This document shows, in pieces, positions 17,325-26,339 of a stretch of DNA of 64,000 nucleotides. The translations under genes and the position numbers were made by a program. The stretch lies in the NCBI RefSeq assembly GCF_001028625.1, contig NZ_CP011805.1:682001-746000 (forward strand), in the 5' to 3' direction. This DNA comes from Pelagerythrobacter marensis. GTDB taxonomy: Bacteria; Pseudomonadota; Alphaproteobacteria; Sphingomonadales; Sphingomonadaceae. Within the stretch, counting starts at the first letter, position 1; the number at the start of each line of letters is the position of its first letter. The notes under the pieces were generated by a model. That model was not told the origin of the DNA and searched no databases. It saw only the letters and a list, made by a program, of their open reading frames with translations.

Positions 17325-18944
17325 ATGAAAGATACGCAAGCGAACTTTGCAGGCAGAGTCGCCGGGCTGCTTGGCGCCGCACTGGTGCTGGCCGCGCCCG
17401 CCGCGGCGCAAGCCAGGCAGGGGCAGGACGATGGCGCGCCCGCCGATCTTCTGATTACCGGCGGCACGATCTATCCCGGCGGGGGCGATCCCTTCACGGG
17501 CGATATTGCCATAACGGGCGACCGGATCGTCTATGCCGGCCCGCAATACCCCCATACCGCGCAACGGACCATTCCCGCCGAGGGCATGATCGTCGCCCCC
17601 GGCTTTATCGATCCGCATACCCATGCCGACGATGCCCTGATGTCGGACATCCCGGCCGCGCGACTGGTGCTGCCTTTCATCACCCAGGGGGTGACCACGG
17701 CCTTCATCGGAGTAGACGGCCGGGGCGATCCGGATGTCGCGGTCACCTTCGGCGAGGATAGCGGGCGCGACTACGGCGTCAATTTCGCCACGTACGTCGG
17801 GCTTGGCGCCTTGCGCGGCGAAGTGATCGGCAGCGACGATCGCCCGCCCACGCAGGCCGAGCTGGCCGAAATGGTCGCCTTGACCGACCAGGCGATGTGC
17901 CAGGGCGCGCTCGGTCTTTCGACCGGGCTGTTCTACGCCCCGCAAAGCTATGCCGAGGAAGGCGAGGTCGTGGCCCTGGCCAGGGCCGCCGCGCGGCACG
18001 GCGGCATCTACGACAGCCATATCCGCGACGAATCGAGCTACACGATCGGGCTGGCCGGCGCGGTGGCCGAGGCGATCGACATCGGCAAGCATGCCGGCAT
18101 CCCGGTCCATATCGCGCATATCAAGGCGCTGGGCGTGGACGTTCACGGGCAGGCCGGCGCGGTGATCGAGGCGGTCGAGACCGCCCGGGCCAACGGACAG
18201 GTAGTCCATGCCGACCAGTATCCCTGGCCTGCATCGGGCACCGGGCTTTCGGCCGCGCTGATGCCGCGCTGGGCACAGGACGGCGGGCGCGAGGCGATGC
18301 TGGCCCGTTTCGACGACCCGGACCAGATGGCGCGTATCCGCAGCGAAATGGCCGAGAACATGCGCCGCCGCGGCGGGCCCGCCTCGCTGCTGATCACCCG
18401 TGGCCCGGCTGACGTGCTGGGCAAGACGCTGGAAGATCTCGCCCCCGCGGCGGGCGGCGACCCGGTGCAGGCGGCGATCGACGTCCTGCGCCGTGCGGAA
18501 GCGGGCGTGGCCTCGTTCAATCAGGACGAAGCGGATATCGCCGCCTTCATGGTGCAGCCCTGGGTCATGACCAGTTCGGACGCGTCGGCGGGACACCCGC
18601 GCTATTACGCCAGCTACGCGCGCAAGTACGACACTTACGTGCGCGAACGGCAGGTCATCGACCTGAGGCAATTCATTGATCAAAGCACGGTCGTTCCGGC
18701 CAGGGCCTTTTCGATCGAAGACCGCGGCACCTTGAGCAAAGGCGCCTTCGCCGATGTCGTGGTGTTCGATCCCGAAGCCTATGCGCCGCGTGCCACCTTC
18801 CTCGAACCGACGCTGTTTTCCACCGGGGTCCGGACCGTGGTGATCAACGGCGTTCTTGCGCTCGACGAAGGCGCGCCGACCGGCAAGGCGGCAGGGCGCC
18901 CACTGCCGCGACAATCGAAGAGCACGAACTGCCCGGCACCATAG
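17325..18944 (+). CDS. N-acyl-D-amino-acid deacylase family amidohydrolase, exported
   Basis: A 539-residue metal-dependent amidohydrolase of the D-aminoacylase family, with signal peptide (about 1-31, LGAALVLAAPAAAQA) placing it in the periplasm. Metal-binding HxH is in APGFIDPHTHADD; further ligands are in IYDSHIRDES and IPVHIAHIKALG, and the catalytic Asp in VMTSSDAS. The conserved C-Q-G-A-L-G-L-S-T-G-L-F-Y-A-P loop (about 188-202) typical of the family is present. It would release D-amino acids from N-acyl forms or related D-peptides. It follows dgcNA after 94 bases and precedes the TonB receptor, pointing to one nutrient locus. Confidence 0.85.
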   Translation: MKDTQANFAGRVAGLLGAALVLAAPAAAQARQGQDDGAPADLLITGGTIYPGGGDPFTGDIAITGDRIVYAGPQYPHTAQRTIPAEGMIVAPGFIDPHTHADDALMSDIPAARLVLPFITQGVTTAFIGVDGRGDPDVAVTFGEDSGRDYGVNFATYVGLGALRGEVIGSDDRPPTQAELAEMVALTDQAMCQGALGLSTGLFYAPQSYAEEGEVVALARAAARHGGIYDSHIRDESSYTIGLAGAVAEAIDIGKHAGIPVHIAHIKALGVDVHGQAGAVIEAVETARANGQVVHADQYPWPASGTGLSAALMPRWAQDGGREAMLARFDDPDQMARIRSEMAENMRRRGGPASLLITRGPADVLGKTLEDLAPAAGGDPVQAAIDVLRRAEAGVASFNQDEADIAAFMVQPWVMTSSDASAGHPRYYASYARKYDTYVRERQVIDLRQFIDQSTVVPARAFSIEDRGTLSKGAFADVVVFDPEAYAPRATFLEPTLFSTGVRTVVINGVLALDEGAPTGKAAGRPLPRQSKSTNCPAP

Positions 18945-19086
18945 GGCAGCGGCGAAAGACGTCGCCACCAAAGGCGGCGGTCCATCAGAGGATGCTCGGA
19001 ACCCGCCCGGAGAGAGGCGGACCGGAAAAGGTCGAAAAGCCTGGCGCCCGAGGCTGTGCGCGAGGCCCATATTGAAGGGAAAAAAC

Positions 19087-21930
19087 ATGACGGGAAAACT
19101 GATCACTTCGCATATCGCACTGGCGGGCAGCCTCCTGTGCGCATCGATGGCCCAGGCACAGGACACCGCCCCGACAGTGGAGGCGGCACCCGACCAGGCC
19201 GCGCAGGCCGCAAACACGGGCGAGGGACTGATCGTCGTCACCGGCTCGCGCATTCAGCGCGACGGCTATAACGCGCCGACCCCGCTGACGGTGCTCCAGG
19301 CCGAGGATATCGAGGCCACCGCGCCTGCCAATATCGCCGATTTCGTGAACCAGATTCCGTCGGTCATCGGCAGCTCCACCCCAGCCAGTTCGAACCTGTC
19401 GATGAGCGCGGGCACTTCGGGCCTCAACACGATCAACTTGCGCGGCCTCGGCACCAATCGCACGCTGGTGCTGCTCAACGGGCAGCGGTCGGTCGGATCG
19501 GCGCTGGGCGGCCAGGTCGATGTAAACACATTCCCCCAGGGCCTGATTTCCGGGGTCGAGGTGGTTACCGGCGGCGCATCGGCCGCTTACGGGTCCGACG
19601 CCGTTACCGGCGTCGTGAACTTCATCCTCGACGAGGATTACACCGGCATAAAGGCCGGGGCCGAAGCGGGCATCACCACTTATGGCGACGCGCCCAATTA
19701 CCGGTTTGACCTGACCTTCGGCACCCCCTTTGCCGACGGGCGCGGGCATATCCTGCTGAACGGCGAGCTGGCGGTGAAGGATGGCCTGCACGGCGTGCCG
19801 CGCGACTGGAACGACAAGGGCTGGTACCAGATCAACAACCCCGCATACGCCCCGGGCAACGGCGAGCCGGAGCGGCTGATCACCGACCAGGCCGGGCTCA
19901 GCCTCGCGACTCCGGGCGGGCTGATCACCGATGGTCCGCTGCGCGGCCTCTACTTCGGGCAGGGCGGCGCGATCGGCCAGTTCGATTTCGGGACGGTCGT
20001 CAACCCGTGGATCATCGGCGGGGACTGGGCCATGACCCAGGTGAACGACACCCAGTCGCTGGACCCGGAAGAAAACCGCAAGAGCATCTTCGGCCGGATC
20101 AGTTATGAAGTCGCGCCCTGGCTCAGCGTCTTTGCCCAGGGCAGCTATGCCCGCTCGGTCAACCAGGGCCAACTGGGTATTCACCGCAACCAGGGCAATG
20201 TCACCATTCAGGCCGACAATGCCTTCCTGCCCGATGAAGTGCGCAGCGCCTTGCTGGCCGCCAACGAAACCTCGTTCCGCTTCGGCACGACCAACGCCGA
20301 CCTCGGCGTGCGCACCAATCGCACAACGCGCGGAGTGCAGCGTTACGTCGTCGGCGCGAACGGCGAGTTCCCGCTGTTCGCCGATGTCGCCCGCTGGGAC
20401 GTCTATTACCAGAAGGGCATTGCCAATACGCGGGAAGAGGCGCTGGGTATCGCCAACAACACGCGCTTCGCCCTGGCCACCGACGCGGTTTTCGCACCGG
20501 CAGGCAACGCGCTGGGCGTGGCGGAAGGCACGATCGTGTGCCGTTCCAGCCTGACCGACACGGACAATGGCTGCGTTCCGCTCAACCGGTTCGGTATCGG
20601 CGTGGCCGATCCCGCGGCGCTCGACTGGGTCCTGGGCGATCTCTACCGCGAGCAGCGGTTCGAACAGAACGTCTTTGCTGCCAATCTCTCGTTCACCGCC
20701 TTCGATCTGCCGGCCGGGCCGCTGTCTGTCGCGATTGGCGGCGAACACCGGACCGAGGAGGTTTCGGGCTATGTCGAGGACCGGTACCAATCGGGCTGGT
20801 TCACCGGCAATTACCTGCCCAGTTTCGGCGACTATTCGGTGACGGAGGGGTACCTGGAAGTCCTGGCCCCGATCTTCGACGGTTTCGATGTGAACGGCGC
20901 GATCCGCGCGACCGACTATTCCACCAGCGGTTATGTCACGACCTGGAAGCTGGGGGCGACCTTCGAACCAATGGACGGGCTGCGGTTCCGCGCCACCCGT
21001 TCGCGCGACATCCGGGCGCCCAATCTGGCGGAGCTGTTCACTGCTGGCTCGACGCGCACGAACACCGTGCTCGATCCGTTCAACAACAACCAGTCCACCC
21101 CCTTCGCCGGCACGAGCACGGGCAACCCGCGGCTCGAACCGGAAAAGGCCGACCAGTGGGGTGTGGGGGTCGTCGTCCAGCCGCGCTTCTTCCCCGGCTT
21201 TTCCGCCTCGGTCGATTACTACGACATCAAGATCAAGGATGCGATCGACTCGCTCGATGCCCAGACGATCATCGATCGCTGTCACGAGGGAGTTAGCGAG
21301 TATTGCGCGGCGATTGTGCGCGGGGCGAACGACTTCGGGACCAACCTGCAAATCTTCGAAAGCCCGTTCAACTTCGCATCGCAGCGAGCCCGCGGCCTCG
21401 ATTTCGAGACGTCGTATCGCACCGATCTGGGGGCGGGCGCGCTTACCCTGCGTGGCATTGCCACGCTCTATCTTGAGAACACGGTGGACAACGGAATCGA
21501 CCCGGCGGTCGATATCGTCGGGGAGAACAGCGCCTACGGCAATCCGGAGTTCGTCTATCGCATGATCGCGAGCTATGCCGACGGGCCGCTGCGCCTGAAC
21601 CTGATCGGGCGGGGTATCAGTTCGGGCACTTACGACAACAGCTTCGTCGAATGCACGTCGGGCTGTCCGGAATCGTCGGCCACGGCGCGCACCATCAACA
21701 CCAACCACATCGATGGCGCGTTCTATCTCGATGCTTCAGTCTATCACGACTTCAGCCTCGGCATGTCCGAACTCAGCCTGTTTTTCGCGGTGAGCAACCT
21801 GCTGGACAAGGACCCGCCGGTTGTCGGCTCCGGCCCGGCAGGCAGCGCCTATGCCACGCCGGCGACCAACCAGTCGCTGTTCGACCTTCTGGGGCGCACG
21901 TTCCGCATCGGTGCGTCGATCGAATTCTAG
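19087..21930 (+). CDS. TonB-dependent receptor
   Basis: A 947-residue outer-membrane receptor of the large sphingomonad type. Signal peptide 1-24 (SMAQAQ), TonB-box-like segment GLIVVTGSRI near residue 46, plug domain about 58-180 (TVLQAEDIEATAP ... GVEVVTGGASAAYGSDAVTGVVNFI), then the beta-barrel ending RTFRIGASIEF with C-terminal Phe. Start follows GAAGGGAAAAAAC. Such receptors take up siderophores, oligosaccharides or peptides using TonB energy. Position directly after the D-aminoacylase-like gene suggests N-acyl-D-amino acids or D-residue peptides as ligand, an inference. Confidence 0.93.
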   Translation: MTGKLITSHIALAGSLLCASMAQAQDTAPTVEAAPDQAAQAANTGEGLIVVTGSRIQRDGYNAPTPLTVLQAEDIEATAPANIADFVNQIPSVIGSSTPASSNLSMSAGTSGLNTINLRGLGTNRTLVLLNGQRSVGSALGGQVDVNTFPQGLISGVEVVTGGASAAYGSDAVTGVVNFILDEDYTGIKAGAEAGITTYGDAPNYRFDLTFGTPFADGRGHILLNGELAVKDGLHGVPRDWNDKGWYQINNPAYAPGNGEPERLITDQAGLSLATPGGLITDGPLRGLYFGQGGAIGQFDFGTVVNPWIIGGDWAMTQVNDTQSLDPEENRKSIFGRISYEVAPWLSVFAQGSYARSVNQGQLGIHRNQGNVTIQADNAFLPDEVRSALLAANETSFRFGTTNADLGVRTNRTTRGVQRYVVGANGEFPLFADVARWDVYYQKGIANTREEALGIANNTRFALATDAVFAPAGNALGVAEGTIVCRSSLTDTDNGCVPLNRFGIGVADPAALDWVLGDLYREQRFEQNVFAANLSFTAFDLPAGPLSVAIGGEHRTEEVSGYVEDRYQSGWFTGNYLPSFGDYSVTEGYLEVLAPIFDGFDVNGAIRATDYSTSGYVTTWKLGATFEPMDGLRFRATRSRDIRAPNLAELFTAGSTRTNTVLDPFNNNQSTPFAGTSTGNPRLEPEKADQWGVGVVVQPRFFPGFSASVDYYDIKIKDAIDSLDAQTIIDRCHEGVSEYCAAIVRGANDFGTNLQIFESPFNFASQRARGLDFETSYRTDLGAGALTLRGIATLYLENTVDNGIDPAVDIVGENSAYGNPEFVYRMIASYADGPLRLNLIGRGISSGTYDNSFVECTSGCPESSATARTINTNHIDGAFYLDASVYHDFSLGMSELSLFFAVSNLLDKDPPVVGSGPAGSAYATPATNQSLFDLLGRTFRIGASIEF

Positions 21931-21957
21931 CCTGTCGGGAAAGTTCTACCCTGCCTG

Positions 21958-21990
21958 GGGGGCGGCATTGTCCGCCCCCTTTTTTTTTTT
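21958..21990 (+). terminator. Strong intrinsic terminator after the TonB receptor
   Basis: An 8-bp stem, GGGGGCGG with CCGCCCCC around CATTGT, is followed by eleven T residues. It ends the dgcN-to-receptor cluster. Confidence 0.95.
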
Positions 21991-22110
21991 GCGCATGGTG
22001 GGTGAGAAGGCCCCTTTAGAGTCTGGTTGCGGACGGCATCCTGATTTATCCTTCTCAGACAGCAGCTTGCTGACTACCATGTCGCCGTCCATGGCTCTTG
22101 AGGAACCATT

Positions 22111-22596
22111 ATGGCGCGCTACGATCGGTATTATTTAGAATCAACACGGTGGGAGAAATTTCGATTTTTCCTATATGACTACCGATACGCCGTCCCGAGC
22201 ATGGCGCTATTTATAGTCTGCCTCCCCTTGGAAGCACTTTCTGGCGACGAGCAAGACACCGCGTGGAACCCATCATTCATGTATCTCGCTCTGGGATGGA
22301 TCGTTGTTCCGTTCGATAAATACAGCATACCATGGCTTGCCAATCCACTATTGTTCTATTCGTGGAGATGCATTGGGAGAAATAGGCTCGGTACAGCGTT
22401 CATGTTGAGCATAGCCTGCTCTCTACTAGCATTTGTCTATTTTTCGGTCGGAAAAATAAGAAACCCCTTCGCTGGTGGTATAGATTCGATTCCTGGTTTC
22501 GGGATTGGCTTCTGGCTCTGGTTCGCCAGTATGATCGCTGCGGCTGGTGCTTGCGCCATCTTGCTATGGCGCAAGCCCGTTGCCGAGGAGCTCTAG
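22111..22596 (+). CDS. Hypothetical membrane protein, low GC
   Basis: Not recognised. The 161-residue product has a charged N-terminus (MARYDRYYLESTRWEKFRFFLYDYR) and about four hydrophobic helices (AVPSMALFIVCLPL; FMYLALGWIVVPF; LGTAFMLSIACSLLAFVYF; GFGIGFWLWFASMIAAAGACAILLW). Its base composition and codon use (AT-rich third positions such as tat, ata and tta) are unlike every neighbour, suggesting recent acquisition. It lies immediately beyond the 3' end of tRNA-Pro(TGG), a common integration site, but no duplicated tRNA end was seen on its far side. Confidence 0.6.
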   Translation: MARYDRYYLESTRWEKFRFFLYDYRYAVPSMALFIVCLPLEALSGDEQDTAWNPSFMYLALGWIVVPFDKYSIPWLANPLLFYSWRCIGRNRLGTAFMLSIACSLLAFVYFSVGKIRNPFAGGIDSIPGFGIGFWLWFASMIAAAGACAILLWRKPVAEEL

Positions 22597-22685
22597 CCCT
22601 CCACGCAAGAGCTTGTCTGCGGAAGGATTGCCTGCCGCCTGCGTCAAACATCAACTTCGGAATTTGGATCAACCGAAGGGTCAAT

Positions 22686-22762
<77 letters not shown>

Positions 22763-22783
22763 ACCGATGATCGCCGCGATACC

Positions 22784-22860
22784 TGGTGGGCCCGGCAGGA
22801 CTCGAACCCGCGACCTAGCCGTTATGAGCGGCCAGCTCTAACCAACTGAGCTACAGGCCC
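22784..22860 (-). tRNA. tRNA with CAT anticodon (Ile2 or elongator Met)
   Basis: Acceptor GGGCCTG / CGGGCCC with one wobble pair, D-arm AGCTCAGTTGGTTAGAGC, anticodon loop CTCATAA giving CAT, T-arm GGTTCGAGTCC and encoded CCA. It lacks initiator features, so it is either tRNA-Ile2, whose C34 is modified to lysidine, or elongator tRNA-Met. The sequence alone does not settle it; the GGGCC acceptor favours Ile2. Confidence 0.92.
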
Positions 22861-22914
22861 CCGGGTATCGTTCGGCGCCGGGCGGATAGCCCGCCCAGCC
22901 ATTGCGCGCAAGCG

Positions 22915-23913
22915 TCAGACAGCGACCGACTGCATGATCTCCGCCACGGTGGTCGGGCGGATGCCGTGCTGGCCCAGATAGGCGAAGACCGCGCGGAACC
23001 AGTCGTACAGCGCATCGAGATCGTCGTCGGTCTCCACATAAGGCGTGTGGCCCAGCGCGAGCGAGGGGCTGTGGAACGACAGCACGATCAGCGGCAGGCC
23101 ATCGTCGATCGCCATATCGAGCCCGCGAATCGCATCGTCCACCGTTGTGCCTTCCGGCGTCAGCGGGATTCGTTCGAGCATTCCCAGCCGCGCTGCGATC
23201 CCGCGCATTCTGGGCATCCGCGAGAGCGCGGGATAGAGCAGGCGCCCCTGCCGCCGCAGCATTCCCCAGTAAACCGTGGTCAGCGGCAGTTCGAGCACCG
23301 ACATCTCGCCATCGAGCCAGAACGGTTCGAGCGGGTAATCGGCAAAGTCCGGCCCGTGCCCCTTGCGGTAATCGAACAGCGGGCGGAACGATGTGTCCAC
23401 GCCGACCCCGGCTTCGCGCAGAAGCTGCGTGGTCGACGAGCCGAAGCCATATCGCCCGGCGCGATAAAGCTGCGGGTTGGCGCCGAAATTCTTCGCGATT
23501 GCGTCGCGCAGCTGGAGGAACTTGGCCCGTTCCAGATCGGGCGGCAGGTTCCCGGCGTAGGAATTGCGCTCGTCCACTTCCTCGTCGAACGGCGGATTGA
23601 CCCAGGGATGGAGCTGGATGCCGACTTCGGCCGTGCCGCGGGCGACCGCATCGCCCAGGATATCCTTCGCGACGGCCGAATTGGCGATCGGCCAGTCGAT
23701 CAGATAGCTGGGAACGATCTCCTGCGCCTCGCAGAACTCCTGAAAATTGCGAAGGCGGGGCACGTGCCGCAGACCGTGGCGATCGCGGGTGAACGGCCCC
23801 TCCCAATCGAATTCCTCCTCGGTATCGACGGTCAGCAGGACGCGGCGTCCGAAATCGGGTGAGAAACGGGCCGGGGGGCCGGGGGGAGGCAGATTGTAGA
23901 CAGGCTTGGTCAA
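22915..23913 (-). CDS. Polysaccharide deacetylase family protein, WalW-like
   Basis: A 332-residue member of the NodB-type carbohydrate esterase superfamily, closest in appearance to WalW-like proteins. The canonical TFDDG is replaced by LLTVDTEEEFDWE, with GIQLHPWVNPPF as the His motif and LIVLSFHSPSLALG near the C-terminus. No signal peptide is evident. Substrate and even deacetylase activity are uncertain; related genes sit in exopolysaccharide regions. It is downstream of the sensor-kinase-like gene, separated by 32 bases, and is probably cotranscribed with it. Confidence 0.78.
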   Translation of the reverse strand: MTKPVYNLPPPGPPARFSPDFGRRVLLTVDTEEEFDWEGPFTRDRHGLRHVPRLRNFQEFCEAQEIVPSYLIDWPIANSAVAKDILGDAVARGTAEVGIQLHPWVNPPFDEEVDERNSYAGNLPPDLERAKFLQLRDAIAKNFGANPQLYRAGRYGFGSSTTQLLREAGVGVDTSFRPLFDYRKGHGPDFADYPLEPFWLDGEMSVLELPLTTVYWGMLRRQGRLLYPALSRMPRMRGIAARLGMLERIPLTPEGTTVDDAIRGLDMAIDDGLPLIVLSFHSPSLALGHTPYVETDDDLDALYDWFRAVFAYLGQHGIRPTTVAEIMQSVAV

Positions 23914-23945
23914 GCGCCGATACTCCAGCGGAACGCCGCTGCGTT

Positions 23946-25652
23946 TCAGCGCGCTTCGGGGTGTCGCTCTGGCTCGCGACTTTCTGCCGGGCTAGAATCG
24001 CGCCCCGGTGCGGTCAAGAGCGGCAGTGCGAGCTGCACGGTGTCGTCCACACGTTCGAACGCGCCGCCGACAAGGCCCGCTTCCGCCCGGACCAGCCGCA
24101 GCGCGAACCCGGCCCCGAACATGCCCGCGCTCAACCCGCCCTGGGGTGCGCGCGGATGGGTTGCGAAAACATCCTCCTCCGCCCCGAGGGTTGCGGGCAG
24201 TGTCGCGCTGAGCAGAACGACGCCGCGTTCCACGCGCATCGTCAGTTCCACCGTTTCGCCGGTGCCGAGAGAGGATGCGAGCGTCGCCAGCAGCCGCCAG
24301 GCCAGCGCCTCGCCTTCGCGCAGAGCGAGCGGGACGATCGCCGGGGCAGCCGGGATATCCAGCACGAAACCGGAAAGGCGCGGCGCGAGCACTGCCTCCA
24401 GCTGCTTTGCCAGGGCCCTGCACAGAAGCGCGAAATCGCAATCGCCCGCCAGCGGTTCGAGAGCGCCGGTTTCGATCCGCGCCAGCCGGTCCAGTTCGTC
24501 GAACCCGGCCAGCATCCGCGCGGCATCGCCGGCGATATTGGCGGCCAGCGCGCGATATTCGTGCGGCACCTCGCCGAAAAGCTGTTGCTGGATGACTTCC
24601 GCGAAACCCTGAATCGCGTTCACCGGCGTGCGCAGTTCGTGGAGGAGCTGGCGAATGCGATCCGCTTCCCCACCCGTATCGCCTGCATCCGTCGCGGCGG
24701 GGCGGGCTGCAGGGCGGCGGAACTTGCCGGCCAGGCCGTAGAACCTGCCGGTCTGCGCGGTAAATCGCGGCGCGGCATCGACGATCCATTCGCCTGCGAT
24801 CTGCGGCGCGCCGCGCAAGTGCATTCGCGCATTTTCGAGCCGTTGCCAACGTTGCAGGGCCGTGCGGGCCTGCGGCGAGGAAAGCCGGGTGCCCACCACC
24901 ATCGATGCAACGGCGGGTTCGGCCCAGTCGATCCGGCCGGTGGCATCGGTGGTAAAGGCGAACCCGCGCAGGGGCGGCATGTCGCCTTCACCCTGCTCCC
25001 CCAGCGGAAGGCGCGGCGCGCGATCGGTTGTCTGGCCTTCCGCCCGGGCGCGCTGAAAGGCCTCTATCCGCCGTACGAGAGCGCCGATCGCAGTTTCCTG
25101 ATCGTCATCCTCGTCCCCGCTATCGTTCGCAGGCACCGTCAATTCCAGCAGCTCGGCCTCTTCCGCCTGCTGTACCGGGCGAGGAGCAGCGTCCGGCTGA
25201 ACGCCGGCCCCGGGATCGGGCAGGCCGCGATCATGAATACCCAGCGTCTCAAGCAGCTCGATCACGCGCGAGGGCAGATCGCGGCGCAGGCGGAGAAAGC
25301 CGCGCGCGCGAACCGGCAGGCGCGGAATCAACGCTTCCCAATCGTCGGTTTCCAGATCGGCACGGGCCAGCGCCGCCGCCGCCACTTCGGGCTCGTCCTC
25401 GGCAAGGTGAGCGGCCAGTTCGGGATTGCGGAAGCGCCATCCCCGATCGCGAATCATCGCCGCCCGGTCGGACGCCGGCACGATCTCGCCCAGAGCGCCC
25501 AGCCGCAACCACGCGGCCGAGGTGAGCCCCCGGTCGAACCCGTCCCGCCGGGCGCCCAGCAGGTCCAGCAATTGCCGGAACTGCGCACGCGCGGCACGGT
25601 CACCACCTGCGCGGTGGCGCAACACTGTGGCGAGGCGGTCGTCGAACTGCAT
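23946..25652 (-). CDS. Soluble sensor histidine kinase-like protein with degenerate ATPase domain
   Basis: A 568-residue protein without membrane helices. Residues 1-145 are Ala/Leu/Arg-rich helical repeats resembling HEAT-like or DUF2336 units. An acidic linker (160-225) and a PAS-like segment (about 228-310) follow. The HisKA domain has phospho-acceptor H338 in LLHELRTPVNAIQGF. The catalytic region lacks a clear N box and the DxGxG G1 box; only a G2-like FGAGFALRLV is seen. It may be a phosphotransfer or scaffold protein and not an active kinase. Start ATG 25652 chosen; the longer frame to 25862 runs into the divergent Lrp gene. Confidence 0.72.
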   Translation of the reverse strand: MQFDDRLATVLRHRAGGDRAARAQFRQLLDLLGARRDGFDRGLTSAAWLRLGALGEIVPASDRAAMIRDRGWRFRNPELAAHLAEDEPEVAAAALARADLETDDWEALIPRLPVRARGFLRLRRDLPSRVIELLETLGIHDRGLPDPGAGVQPDAAPRPVQQAEEAELLELTVPANDSGDEDDDQETAIGALVRRIEAFQRARAEGQTTDRAPRLPLGEQGEGDMPPLRGFAFTTDATGRIDWAEPAVASMVVGTRLSSPQARTALQRWQRLENARMHLRGAPQIAGEWIVDAAPRFTAQTGRFYGLAGKFRRPAARPAATDAGDTGGEADRIRQLLHELRTPVNAIQGFAEVIQQQLFGEVPHEYRALAANIAGDAARMLAGFDELDRLARIETGALEPLAGDCDFALLCRALAKQLEAVLAPRLSGFVLDIPAAPAIVPLALREGEALAWRLLATLASSLGTGETVELTMRVERGVVLLSATLPATLGAEEDVFATHPRAPQGGLSAGMFGAGFALRLVRAEAGLVGGAFERVDDTVQLALPLLTAPGRDSSPAESREPERHPEAR

Positions 25653-25773
25653 GGATCTCCGATTGGCATAGGCTCTTGGCGAGGCCCCGTGAACGTATCG
25701 TTCTAGCAGTATCCACGACCATGGGGCATCTTGCCGCTCGGTGCGTTGCAAAGCGGGACAATTGCTGGCAAGG

Positions 25774-25786
25774 CTAATAATATTAG
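25774..25786. promoter_or_regulatory. AT-rich dyad upstream of the Lrp-type gene
   Basis: CTAATAATATTAG forms arms CTAAT / ATTAG around AAT in the 209-bp gap between the divergent kinase-like and Lrp genes, 76 bases before the Lrp start. It is a plausible operator for autoregulation, as is usual for the family. Confidence 0.4.
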
Positions 25787-25861
25787 GCGGTCGCCATTGG
25801 CGACACTGGTTTAGTTGCATTGGGGTCGTGCAGTCGCACGGCGGACGTGGGGGCACCCGCA

Positions 25862-26326
25862 ATGGCGAATCTGGACGAAATCGATCGGCGCCTGCTGGCC
25901 GAGTTGCAGAATGAAGGGCGTGTCACGAATGTCGAGCTGGCGCACCGCGTCGGCCTGACGGCGCCGCCGTGCCTGCGCCGCGTGCGCTCGCTGGAAGAAG
26001 ACGGCGTAATCCGCGGCTATCATGCGGAACTGGACGCATCGAAGCTGGGCTTCGCGATCACCGTGTTCGCGATGGTCAGCCTGAAGAGCCAGGCCGAAGA
26101 CGCGCTGCGCGAATTCGAAACGCACATGCAGGAACTGGCCGAAGTGCGCGAAGTGCACATGCTCAATGGCGAGATCGACTTCATCCTCAAGATCGTCAGC
26201 CGGGACCTGCAGAGCTTTCAGGAGTTCCTGACCAGCAAGCTGACCCCGGCCCCCAACGTGGCCAGCGTGAAGACCAGCCTGACGATCCGGACCAGCAAGC
26301 ACGAACCGGGCGTGCCGCTGGAGTAG
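25862..26326 (+). CDS. Lrp/AsnC family transcriptional regulator
   Basis: A 154-residue feast/famine regulator. The N-terminal winged helix-turn-helix covers about 5-60 (LDEIDRRLLAELQNEGRVTNVELAHRVGLTAPPCLRRVRSLEEDGVI), followed by the ligand-sensing RAM domain about 65-145. The protein should bind DNA as an octamer or dimer series and respond to an amino acid. ATG 25862 gives the standard Lrp start; 14 extra residues in frame have no similarity. Divergent from the kinase-like gene. Target genes unknown. Confidence 0.93.
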   Translation: MANLDEIDRRLLAELQNEGRVTNVELAHRVGLTAPPCLRRVRSLEEDGVIRGYHAELDASKLGFAITVFAMVSLKSQAEDALREFETHMQELAEVREVHMLNGEIDFILKIVSRDLQSFQEFLTSKLTPAPNVASVKTSLTIRTSKHEPGVPLE

Positions 26327-26339
26327 GGCCTACGGGGCG

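Noticed and set aside
18985..21708. A 907-residue open frame opposite the TonB receptor
   Set aside because: It is a GC-driven shadow of the receptor gene: no family features, no ribosome-binding site, and the plus strand encodes an unmistakable receptor.
21980..21990. Eleven T residues as a possible sequencing artefact or frameshift site
   Set aside because: They follow a GC-rich stem right after the receptor stop, exactly as in an intrinsic terminator.
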